Source: Vanrija pseudolonga
Taxonomy: Eukaryota; Basidiomycota; Tremellomycetes; Trichosporonales; Trichosporonaceae
Direction: 5' to 3'
DNA: 64,000 nucleotides
Assembly: GCF_020906515.1 (NCBI RefSeq)
Contig: NC_085852.1
Coordinates: forward strand, 1,612,001-1,676,000
Below are positions 44,099 through 54,527 of this stretch, in pieces. Below the pieces are notes generated by a model that was not told the DNA's origin, ran no database searches, and worked only from the letters and a program-made list of their open reading frames with translations. How positions within the stretch are numbered: position 1 is the first letter of the stretch; every line of letters starts with the position of its first letter. The translations under genes and the position numbers were made by a program.

Positions 44099-46435
44099 TC
44101 ACTCACCCTTGTCTAGGAAAAGATCCGGAACAAGGCCCCCCTGTTGGTTGATCAACACCGAGGAATCGACAGATACGCCGCCGCAAGACCCCCGCCCACC
44201 CCCCCTCCCCCCATTGATCCGTCCCACTAGTGGTGTGAAGCGTCGCAAGTTATGACGTCGAGTTAGAGCCAACGCAAAACAGGTGCTAGGACATTTTCTC
44301 TTCTGGCACGTCAATGCTCCTTGCTCCTTGCGACAAGCGCTAGTGCTTTTGAGCTACAGCGGCTATGGCTGGTGCGGCATGCGGCTGGCAGCCACATTGA
44401 ATACTGTATGAAGCATATTGCTACTTACTGCCACTTGCAGTTCATCGGCCTGGCCACGCGGCGGTGGCCGCTGTCACCCACTGCTTGTCGTTGACGACCA
44501 CGACGACCAGCGACCATCACACACCCGGCTGCTGCTACTGCTGCTGCAGCAGTCGCCGCCTGGAACATGGACACATCGCCGAACAATCGGTTACGTATCG
44601 CCCTGAACATCCCCCTCACTCGTGTGCTCAATGCCGCAGATGCACCCACCACCTGCACTCGCCAAGATTGCGTTTGCGACAGACGGGGAGCGGGTGCCTG
44701 GCCGATTTACGTACTCCTTTCAAGCGCCATACCTACATGATCCATTGGACGACGGACAATGGGAATCCATGGAACCACGGCACTGGCGGCGGTCAAACAG
44801 CACAATTGGCGGCATTGAGGATCGGAGATCTCAATGTGGAGCGAGTAGGGGACAAGGATAAGGGAGGTTAGGTGGGCGGTACGGGGCGGGGCGCGACGAG
44901 GCATGCACGCGCTCGCGCGCAGCAGCAGCGTGTCCGCCGCGCGTCGTCCCTTCTGGCTAATGCTCCTTCAGTCTGGTGGGGACGAGACAAGGGAAGGAGT
45001 ACGTGCGTGCGTGCGTGCATGCGTGTGTGCGTGCGTTGTCGTCGTCCATACACCGGCGGCGGGGCGCGTGCACGAGCAGCAGCAGCAGCAGCAGCACTAG
45101 ACCGCACACCATCAGCAAGCCACGCCAGCCTAACGACCAGGCGAGACTGTGCGACGGGCGCGTCATGACCAGTCGGGTCAGCCAGCCATGCTAGTTTGCT
45201 GTCTATTGCATGCATGGACGTGTGAGTGCGGGCGTGCTTGTGTGTCTGAGACAACGCAAGCCGTCGGCGTTGGCGGCTGGCACTGTATGCATCCCATTGA
45301 TGCTGTGCATCCATCGGCGCCGCCGGGTGCCCACATGGGCGGCACTAGACGCTTAACGCTTCGACGAGTTCGGGCAGAAGAGAGTGTGGTGGGTGTGGTG
45401 GGTGGGTGTGGTGGGCGCCATTCGGGATATCCCCGTACTGCCGTTGTCGGTTCGGTTGTGTGGGTGTAACCGCAGGAGGTGACATGTCGCCTTGGGTTGT
45501 CGTGGTGTGGTGGTCGTCGTCGTCGTCTACGCCGCCAGTCGGTCGCCGCCGCTGTCAAAGCCGGCATTGTCCTGTAGGGATCATTGTGTGGGTATACCGT
45601 TATTACAGAAGCCTTGTTGCCTGTCGGGTCGCGTGGGGGCCGCGGTGGGGCCATTGTGCCGTGGGTGCCGTGTACGCCGTTGTGCCGCCTCCTGCAGGGA
45701 TTGTGCCCTTTGGCCCATTGCTTGCTGTTACGGACCCATGTCTCTGGTCCCGATTCCAGGCACGACAAGCGTCTAGGGTTAAAAGTCAGGGACGCATACA
45801 CACAAGTTCAAGGACAAGGAAATCGAGGGACAAGGGGGGGGGGAGTCAAGGGCAAACGACCAAGGAGCGCTGTAGCACCGCCGGTGGGCAAAAGGGAACC
45901 CCGACCCAATGCCGGAGTGGTGGGTTGGGTTGGGTGCATTGTGTCGGCCAGTGCAGTGGGGTGGTGGGGGTGGTGGTGGTGGGGTCTTCCGTCGCGGCTG
46001 GCGGGCGGTGCGGTCGTTTGTGTCGTTGCGTTCCCCGCTGTCGGGCTGGGCTGGCGGCTGGCGTTGCTTGGTGTGTGTCTGTTTGGCCCTGGAGGCGTCA
46101 CTGGAGCCAAGTCTTGTACCAAGTAGCCTCTCGTCTCGCGTCGTCTCTATTGTCTCTCTGGTCATTGCCCCAGGCATTGCGCCATGGCACGGGGCAAAAA
46201 AAGGTGGGCCGGGGTGACCGACCAGGGACGATAGCACAATCTGGTTCCGTGGCCCATTCTCGGTCAGTCCAGCGTGTCGGTCGGTCGGTCGGTCGGCATC
46301 GCGACACACGCGACGACGACGACGAGTTTAGCAGGAAAATGCGCCGCCGTTGCCGCCGCCGCCGTCAGACTCCCTCCCCAGTCCAGGGCCCAGTGCCGCC
46401 GCCGCCGCCTCCTCCGCCTGACCTGCCTTGCCTCG

Positions 46436-46474
46436 AGATTCTACAAATGATGCATGCTCGAATTTGTAGAATCT
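46436..46474. repeat. Perfect 13-bp inverted repeat (hairpin)
   Basis: Arms AGATTCTACAAAT (46436-46448) and ATTTGTAGAATCT (46462-46474) are exact reverse complements around the 13-nt loop GATGCATGCTCGA. The stem can extend by one wobble and one C-G pair. Its AT-richness stands out from the GC-rich surroundings. It lies about 640 nt upstream of the bZIP start codon. Confidence 0.85.
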
Positions 46475-47112
46475 TGTCAATGATTTGTATTCTTTTGGTG
46501 GTGGGCGTGCAGTGGGTTGGTGTCTGCATGGCCTTGATGCTGCTCGTCTGCTTAAAGATGCAAAGCCCACAGCCCACACAGACGACGATCGTCATCTTTT
46601 GCCAGAAACCATACTACTCCGCGCAGCGCGCTACTCTCTCTCTCTGCCCGTGGCAATCCCAGCGACGAGCTACTTAACAAGCCAACTCGCAAGACACCGA
46701 CGCGTGCCCCCCACCTTCTCCCCTTGCCTGCTACCCTGCACGCACATCACAATAACAACGGATAGATAGCGCGTGAGCGCCGCCGCAGTGACGACACCAC
46801 CCACGCACCCACCACACCACCGCACCCACCACCACACCACCACCACCACACCACCACCACCGCCAACACTACCCCGTCGTACCAAAGAACCACACCAAGC
46901 AACCCGTACCAAAGGTCTCCAACCCACCGATTAGTCTATATCAGCCCAGTCCCCAAATCCTCCTGTCCCCCTCAACTCTCCCCCCCACCCCCTACTTCAA
47001 TCTCAACCTTCTCTCCCCCCCCCCGCGCCTCTTCATCACCAACGGTTGACTGTATACACATACACAAGGCATTCACCCAACCTGCTTCTCTCCCACTCTC
47101 TTCCCCTTGAAC

Positions 47113-48243
47113 ATGCCCGCTGCCCACCACTCGCTCCCCTCACCCTCCTCATCCGCCTCGCTCTCCCCGCGTCAGCTTGGTGCACTCAAGATGGAACGTC
47201 GCCACTCTAGTGCCAGTGACGACGAGCATGACCATCTTGACCACCATGGCCACGACCCAGTTGCGCGCAGCGCACTCGAAATCCGCCGCGAGAAGAACCG
47301 CATCAAGCAGCGTAACCTTAGACGTGAGTCACCTCTAGTTGTACCACTTGGCTCAATGCTGACCTGCGTAGTCCGCCGTGCCAACCAGATGGCAGACCTG
47401 GAGCAAACCGTGGGAAGCATGCGCTCGACCACGCTCGACCTCGAGAACCAGATCGTGGTGCTCGAAGCTCGCGCAGCTTCCCTTACCGCTTGGGTACGCG
47501 ACCTCGAGGCGGCCCTAGTGGCCCACGGCCACCGCGAACACGTTGAATCTCTCCGTCGCATGTGGGGTTCTAACCTGGCCAATGCGGTCCCTACCTCGTC
47601 CGCCATGGACATGCACTCGGCTCATCACGTTGCCGGACCCCCGTCCTCGTCGGCCTCTCGCCCCTCTGGCTCGTCGTCCTCGTCGGTCGACCCCCTCTCC
47701 ACGCTGGCCTCGGCTGCTTCATCCTACAGGCCCCGCCCTCCCAGGTGGGACACTCGTGACATGGAGCAGCACGACCGCAAGCGTCGCCGCGATGAATACG
47801 ACGACGAGTCGGCCGCCACTGCTGCCGCCACTGCCGCCGCCGTCGCCCGTGGCCACCGCCTCCCATCCCCGAGCCGCATGCGCATCGCCGAGCTCGTTCT
47901 CCCCCACCCTCGTCCTCAACACCAGGGGCACCCGGGCCAGCCTCCTCAACCCCCTGCCCACTCGCAGCCCTCGTCGAGCCAATCCGAGAGCTGGGGATGG
48001 AACCACCTGCCCAGCCTCGACCAGTCGTACTCGCAAGACAAGCGTGCGTCTGCACACTCGCACCCCGGTCACTACTCGCACCAGGCCTACCCCAGCTATT
48101 CTCATCCCCACGCACATGCCGCCACCCATGGTCACCACGATCACGGTACAGCAGGAGACTCGCGCCGCCCACTGTCGTCGAGCAGTGGCGCCTCGGCCCG
48201 CACCCACACGTCTCCGGTGCACTCGTTTGACATTCGCATCTAA
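47113..48243 (+). CDS. bZIP transcription factor
   Basis: Two exons (47113-47323, 47372-48243) give 360 residues from the ATG in GAACATGCC. The DNA-binding basic region reads EIRREKNRIKQRNLRLRRANQ, with the invariant Asn (residue 62) and Arg (residue 70) spaced by seven. It then continues into a leucine-zipper-like heptad series (MADLEQTV, TTLDLENQIVVLEARAASLTAWVRDLEAAL). The usual AAxxCR core is replaced by KQRNLR, so it is not a standard AP-1, Gcn4 or Hac1 protein. The C-terminal half is Ser/Pro/His/Gln-rich and disordered, likely an activation region. The single 48-nt intron splits the basic region between Arg70 and Leu71 and is free of stops in frame. It is flanked by very long noncoding regions, as is common for regulatory genes. 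Confidence 0.9.
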   Translation: MPAAHHSLPSPSSSASLSPRQLGALKMERRHSSASDDEHDHLDHHGHDPVARSALEIRREKNRIKQRNLRRESPLVVPLGSMLTCVVRRANQMADLEQTVGSMRSTTLDLENQIVVLEARAASLTAWVRDLEAALVAHGHREHVESLRRMWGSNLANAVPTSSAMDMHSAHHVAGPPSSSASRPSGSSSSSVDPLSTLASAASSYRPRPPRWDTRDMEQHDRKRRRDEYDDESAATAAATAAAVARGHRLPSPSRMRIAELVLPHPRPQHQGHPGQPPQPPAHSQPSSSQSESWGWNHLPSLDQSYSQDKRASAHSHPGHYSHQAYPSYSHPHAHAATHGHHDHGTAGDSRRPLSSSSGASARTHTSPVHSFDIRI

Positions 48244-51200
48244 GCTCAGCAATCCACGCCACTGTGCAAACAACGCCCCTTTTATTTTTTCTTCCTCTAT
48301 CTCCCGCTCTCTTACCACCTCGGGGACTATCTCTAGCTGTTTAGAAGGGCAAACACAGCTTTAGAAGACCCGAGTATGGACTGTCCGTGAGGCGCACATG
48401 CCCCAATCTCTCACATCCCAAACACTCTCCCCCTATCTTCCAAGAAAGGGGGATGGCTTGTGCGTCGAACGGTCAAACCAAATGCGCCATAAAGCACGCC
48501 GCGCGCCACAAGATGTGTATTGTACACGTTGTAGTTACACCTCTCGCTCTCCCGCCCCACCAATATACTGTATAGTCGCCTTGGGACCTGCCCCCCAACA
48601 CCATAGTTAGGTTTAGTTCTGGATCACACAATGCACGCATTGGTTCAGCTATTCCTTTTTGGATCGTTCTGCAGATCATTGTGTACCAGCCTCTTGGTAC
48701 GAGGCGTGAGGTAATTAGGAGGCGGTGCAGACAGAGACAAACCTGTTGCAGTCTGCGACAAGGGGGGGGGAAAGACGGCTTGTGACCCCTGCTTCCCCTC
48801 ACCTACTTCGCTTGGCTGTCTCAGAACCATGATGCCGTAACGCGACTTCTAATGCCATTGGAACAAGCCTTGTGTGCCGTTGGGAGTTTGTGGCATGATC
48901 GTCCTACAAAATCGTCTTGACAACGACATTCCTCGCTTTGAATATGGGTCGGGTTTACAGGAATAAAACAACGCACCGCCACGCCACATCTGGCGGGATG
49001 CTGGCACCCAACTTTGGGGCGAGGGGGGTGTCACTAGCTAGCCTCTCGACGTATGCACGCTGCATGCTGCAATCCAATGCACACACAAACACGCTCGTAC
49101 GTACGCACGCACGCTCCGCTCCCACAAACCTGCACGCCTCCACAACAACCCGCGTCGCAGCATACATACATTCAAACAAGCGCGCGGGAACAACCTTGTC
49201 CGTAAAGCGTGTCGTTACTGCGTGATTCCGCCTTTTTTGCGGCAGTCACCTCCCCGCGCGCGCGACTGTACAACCCAACCGACTCGTGGCCATTCCTCGG
49301 AAGAGTGGGCGACAGATCTCCGAATCGCGGCCGCTGGCCGGGCAGGCAGGCGGGCGGGCGGGTGTCGCTGTCTTGGCCGTTGCTTGAGAGACGGACAAAA
49401 ACAAGGCGACAGACAACAAGCGCGTGCCTCGCGTCCCGGCGGGCTCGTCGCGTCGCCGCGCTTGTCGATTGCATGAGACACGGACACGAGATTGAATGCG
49501 AGCCAGCGACGCGAATCAGAGACATGTAAACTTTGGCTTGGTATCTGTGACTGGGAATGCTGATCCATCGCATCGGGTCCAGCCCCCATCCATGTGCATA
49601 CGGCCGTTGGGTGTAACATGGCCGCGGTGACTCTTGCAAACAGTTGGTGGGCTAGTGTGCGGCGACCATTCCAGCAAACGCCGAATTACTATGTCAGTTA
49701 GTCACTAGGTGTGTTGGCACGGCGAACCAGGCACGGGCCAGGCGGGCGGCCTGGCGGCGGCGTTGAGGCAGGCAGGCTGGCAGGCAGGCAGGTCAGGCGG
49801 GACAGTTGTTGTGACTCGTGACTCTGTGGTGACTTTTGGGTTCCCGCTTGGCCGCTTGTCGTTTCCTTGACCTTTGGGATGGGTTTGCCTCCGACGCGCT
49901 AAGCTCGCACACCTCTCTACAAATGTGACGGCGTTCATCCGTTCGTTTCTTGTCACAAAGTGACAATGGTGCCATCGACGCCTACATGACAAACGAGAGC
50001 CGGACCAACGAGCCAAACAGACACTTACTTACCCGACACACACAATAGATGCAGATGGAATGCGCCGGCGTGGCGCATTCAGTCCTTGTTTTCCATCGAC
50101 GCACAGAGAGGCCGCCGCCCCCCGCCCTCGCCAAGCAAGCTCAAGCCACACTGCAGGGCCGAGGCGGCGGCGACGACAATCCAACTCAAGCTGATAATGG
50201 ACCGGACGACGCCACCACTCTACCTCTGTCAGAAGGATTTCCCACGATAGAGGCGCACAGATTAACCGCAGCCAGACCCACTCAACGACCACCCCCGGCC
50301 ACCCCGGCCGGCACCCACCCACCAAAAGCGGCCAGGGTTGTCCCTCTCCTCCCTTCCTTATTTTCTCCGCCTTGCGCCCTTGTTCTGATGATTTGTACTT
50401 TATGCAGCCCAACATTCGTCATTTGCTCGCAACTCTACAAATACTCTTGTCCTCTTGGGTGCTCTTGGCCCGTTTTCCTTGCAACAAGTGACATTTGGAA
50501 CAGCGCAGATACGCCGAAGACGACGACGACCACGACGACACACCCACGTCGTTTCGCTTGCCTCGCCCCCGCCCCGCTAGTTCCCGAGACCTGCAAGGCG
50601 AGATCTCGCGAGGGTGGTGTCATTGTTGTCGCTACCTTGCCCACATGCACGCCCGTACAGTCACCTAGAATTATTAAAACGGCTGGACTGGGCCGTGCCA
50701 ATCGCCGAAGCAATGCCAGCCGGCCAGTGAAGGTTAGACCCAGGTGACGCGGGGATCATCATTGCGGTTGCACGGCGATCTCGAGAGCGCTAACCCGGGT
50801 GAATGACGCGTAAATGTTCATATTGCCGGCAGCGTTGCGGCTTTACGACATGGGCAGTAGTCGTTCTCGTTTGTATTGCGGCGTCGAAGGAAGGCTAGAA
50901 TGGTACTACGCTTTTTGCAAGGTGGGGGGGGGGTAGTTTGTCGTTTACGCCAAGGGTGAAATTCAGTTCAGGCATGGTCAGGTTTGGGTCGGGTCACAAA
51001 GAAGGACTCCAGGGACAACAAGTGGTGACAGGGCGTATACAAGGCACGGATCAAGGGGGCAGTCGCCAGGGGCGATGGGGCAGAGGGGAGTGTGTGGCGT
51101 CTAATGCGCCATGCCGTTGACCACCGGAGTGGTGGGAGATCGACACGTCGGGGAGAATGCCGCCATGCCGCAATCTCAACTTCACGTGGATTTGGTCCCG

Positions 51201-51389
51201 GTATTAATCCAAGTGGGGGGCACGAACAAAGAGAAAGTCAATAGGCCTCACTTACATAATCCCAGGCCACGCACTTGCCACATGGCCGCCCGACGTGTCA
51301 TAGTCGCGCCTCACCCGACTGCTGACGTCTACGTCGATAGCCACCACCGATCGCAACAACAACTCTGACAACACACTCGACATGTCAAC
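48244..51389. other. 3.1 kb region between bZIP and HRD3
   Basis: No recognised exon on either strand. The left part should be the bZIP 3' UTR, and the right part the HRD3 promoter. A TGACGTC core lies at 51323-51329, 61 nt before the HRD3 start. Homopolymer runs of G occur near 48765 and 50925, and alternating GGCAGGC-type repeats at 49340-49360 and 49740-49800. Confidence 0.5.
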
Positions 51390-51393
51390 ATGA
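51382..51393 (+). promoter_or_regulatory. Minimal upstream ORF overlapping the HRD3 start codon
   Basis: ATGTCAACATGA: a three-codon frame (Met-Ser-Thr-stop) whose TGA stop overlaps the HRD3 ATG at 51390 in the form ATGA. A ribosome starting at 51382 would end exactly on the main start codon. Confidence 0.6.
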
Positions 51394-54273
51394 GACCACA
51401 GCGGAGATCAATAAAGATCCTCACATCGATACTGCTGTTCGCCGCGCTCGTAGGCGTAGCAACAGCAGCCGACAAGGGCCAGCCACCACCGCCACCGACC
51501 AACGACGAGCTGCGGGATCTCTTCCCCGCCGAGGAAGACGTCGAGCACCAAGGCGAGCAAGCAGGCCACCACGCCGACAACGCAGTATACTATGACGACT
51601 ACCTCATGGATGAGGGTAGGTGCTGATGCTTCTCTGCCGCCGCCGCCGCCGCCGCTCACACCACCAGCCTGCGCGCCGCTCAAGGAGGTGCATACCCTCC
51701 TCGAGGACATGCAGCCGGACGAGCTGGCACATCTCGAGAAGAAGCTCGGTGGCGTGTCGCCTGCGCCGCCGCCCGGCACGGGGCTGGGGTACGGCAGCCA
51801 GGTGCGTAGCTGGGGGAGAAGCGGGGCCAGCAAGCTAATGCCCACAGGGACCGGTCGCCGCGACGCTGCGCATGTTGCCCAAGCTCGTGACGGCGCTGAA
51901 CCCGCTCACTGTCGTTGCCAAGCTGCCGTTCATCAGGTCGTCAGGCGAGCGGGGCAGCAGATCTAGCAGGAGTGGCAAGCTAGCCCGTGAGCGCGGCGAG
52001 CGTGTCCTTGCCCTCCTTGACGAGGCCGAGGCGAACGGATGCCCCGAGGCAATCGCCCTCAGAGCAGAGGTGTACATGTTCCCTCCGCGCGGCATCGCCC
52101 AGGACTTGTCCAAGGCGTTCACGGCGTACTCTGTGAGCTGCACAAAGGTCCGACACACCAGCTGACATTACAGCGCTTCCTCGAGGTCTCGTCAGATCCT
52201 CACGTGCAGTTCATGGTTGGCTTCTTCTACGCCACTGGGCTCGGCGGCGCCGTGCTTGACCAGGCGCGTGCGACATTACTCTACACCTTCTCGGCGCTGC
52301 AGGACTACCAGCCCGCGCAGATGGCTTTGGGATACCGCTACTGGTCGGGCATTGGTGTCAAGGAGGTGGGTTGGGGGCTTACCAGCTGTGGCTAACCCTC
52401 GCAGGACTGCACCACCGCTCTCGACTACTACGAGCGCGCGTCAATCAATGCCTATAACGCGTTCACAAGCGGGCCAGCTGGCGGACTCACACTGCCTCTG
52501 ATTGCTTCTCGACTTGCTGATAAACTCGGCGGCATCTTTGGTCCCCACGCCTCGTGGTCGTCGACCGGCGTCAACCAGCATCGCCATGTCATCAAGGCCA
52601 GCATGGACGCCGCGCGCGGGCAGACAGAGGCCGAGGTGCTCAAATTCTACCAATTCCATTCAGATCGCAACCAGATCCTCTCGACAGTCCGCCTCGGAAC
52701 GTACTACTACCACGGAACAATCTACCCACACACTGGGGCTGAGGAAGTGGGAGAGATCGGCCGCGACTTTGAGGCCGCCCGCCGACACTTTTATGTCGTC
52801 GCCAAGCGCATGTGGCCCGCCGAGTTTGACAAGGACGGCAAGGCTGCGCCCCCGCTAGTCATGACGGACCAAGAAAGGGACAAGATCCACGACCCCGTCA
52901 TGATCGCCGCGTCGTACCTCGGCCGCATGGCACTTCGAGGCGAGGGCATGCCCAAGGACTATGTGCTGGCGAGACTGTGGTACAACCGTGCCGCCCAGCT
53001 TGTGAGTTTTGTGTGCACCAACTCTGCTGACAGCGTCCAGGGCGACCGTGAAGCCTACAACGCTCTTGGCGTGATCCACCGTGATGGCCTTGGAGTTAAG
53101 GCCAATGCCGACACGGCTCTTGCCTACTTCAAGACGGCCGCCGATCCTCCTGGCAGCTTGGCCGATGCGCAGATCAACCTGGCAAAGATGTACATCAAGA
53201 ACAAGTTGAACCAACAAGCCCACACCCTCCTGCAGTCTGCCATTGCGCATGGCTCGCCGTTTGAAGCATTCCACCTCCTGGCCACGCTTCACCTCGAGGA
53301 GGCAAGGGAAGAGGGCGACAAGTCTGGCAGCTGCGGCGTGGGCTTGAGCTACTTTAAGCGCGTCTCTGAAACGGGCAGCTGGGACCACGACTACATTGGA
53401 GAAGCCGATCGTGCATGGGGCCGCGGTGAGCAAGATAAGGCGCTTCTGGGATGGTGGATCGCCGCCGAGACTGGGTCCGAGCTTGCCCAAAACAATGTGG
53501 CGTTTGTCATCGACGGCCAGACCGAAGCCTTTGGCGCGCCACTGCCCGCAGAAGCCGCAATTACCCTCTGGGTGCGCAGCGCGGCCCAAGGCAACGCCGA
53601 CGCCATGATCAAGGCGGGTGACTACTACTACAGCGGATTGGTTTCAAACGTCACCGAAGAACCCGAGCCGGATTATCAGCGCGCATTGGTCTACTACCAG
53701 GCGGCGTCGGACAAGTACTCGGCCATGGCGTACTGGAACCTGGGGTACATGTACGAGAACGGGCTGGGTGTCACGCGCGACTGGCACCTGGCCAAGCGCA
53801 ACTACGACATGGCTCTGGAGACCAACACGTCGGCGTACCTGCCGTGGTTCTTGAGTCTGATCAAGCTGTACCTGACAAGGTGGGTTGGGCGGGGTGGGGG
53901 GGCGTGCATTGAAGCAATGGGCTGACTTTGCAGCTGGTGGGTGGACTTTAAGACGCGCGGTGCAGTCCCGGGGCTGCCGCTGTTTGAGGAGGCCGACGAC
54001 ACGCCGACTCTGTGGGAGGGGATCAAGGGGCTGTTTGTTGCCCCGCCGCTGGACCAGGATGTCGCAGACAATCTTGACGACGATGGCGAGTACGACGTGT
54101 CTGCGTCTGGGTGGGGTGCTGGTGAGCAGGACCTCGATGACCTGGGCGACATTGTCGAGAGCTTGGTGATTATCGGCCTTGTGGGCGTGATCATGCTGCT
54201 GTTTTGGCTGCGTGGTCGGTGGGCGCAGGCCGGTGCGGGCGCAGGAGCCAACGAGCCGCGTCCTGGGCCTTAG
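51390..54273 (+). CDS. HRD3: HRD3/SEL1L, substrate-recruiting subunit of the Hrd1 ER-associated degradation ligase
   Basis: Eight exons (51390-51615, 51668-51801, 51848-52132, 52174-52365, 52405-53001, 53041-53879, 53934-54273; the last joint gives LTSWWVDF) as far as I can resolve them encode 870 residues; seven segments are listed because I find six introns. A signal peptide covers about residues 1-27 (SIKILTSILLFAALVGVATA). SEL1 repeats are plain: VGFFYATGLG, YWSGIGVKEDCTTALDYYERAS, LGRMALRGEGMPKDYVLARLWYNRAA, YNALGVIHRDGLGVKANADTALAYFKTAA and LGYMYENGLGVTRDWHLAKRNYDMA. A C-terminal membrane anchor (SLVIIGLVGVIMLLFWLRGRW) ends in a short tail. HRD3 sits in the ER lumen, binds misfolded glycoproteins and stabilises Hrd1. 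Length and layout fit the family. The ATG is preceded immediately by a minimal upstream ORF. Confidence 0.95.
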
Positions 54274-54527
54274 GAGGGGTAGGCTATACTATACTGCATG
54301 TGGAGGAGGTTTGTAGTGATACATCTGCATAGAGTGCGTGTAGTTTGTGCCGTCGTGGCTGGGTGGTGGAGGCTGGTTGGGTGCTGGGTGGCTCGCCAGG
54401 GCAATCTCTGACGCCATGCCCCAGCCATGGATTTGTTGACCGCCGCACGCCTCTGCCGTGTTTGTGCGGGCAGCGCCAGCGAGTCAGTCGATCGCACCGT
54501 CTACACTCCCACACTACCACAACGAAC

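Larger units (their letters stand above)
39162..47112. other. 7.9 kb region without a recognised gene, upstream of a bZIP gene
   Basis: Open frames here are compositionally biased, lack conserved motifs and show no set of splice joints leading to protein-like sequence. It contains (AATC)n at 40206-40237, GAGC/CGCT tetranucleotide clusters at 41.6-43.5 kb, CGAC/CGGT runs near 43205 and 46270, a CCCCT run at 44070-44098, CGTG-rich sequence at 45000-45030, a hairpin at 46436-46474 and an A/C-rich leader-like stretch from 46680 to 47112. It may be a long regulatory region or leader of the bZIP gene, or host noncoding transcripts. Confidence 0.6.

Noticed and set aside
45406-46677. A stop-free plus-strand frame of about 420 codons in the gene-free region
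   Set aside because: Its translation is dominated by Val/Gly/Trp/Arg from GT-rich repeats, has no conserved motif, starts without a good context and overlaps the hairpin. It looks like a by-product of GC-rich composition.
39162-46700. A transposon or other mobile element filling the gap
   Set aside because: No terminal inverted or direct repeats, target-site duplications or transposase/reverse-transcriptase-like sequence were seen on either strand.
48244-51389. A small gene between bZIP and HRD3
   Set aside because: Candidate frames are short, repetitive and have no recognisable motif or start context.
53934-54273. HRD3 start of a separate C-terminal membrane-protein gene
   Set aside because: The splice from 53879 to 53934 keeps the frame (LTSWWVDF) and the total length fits HRD3, so the membrane segment is the HRD3 anchor.
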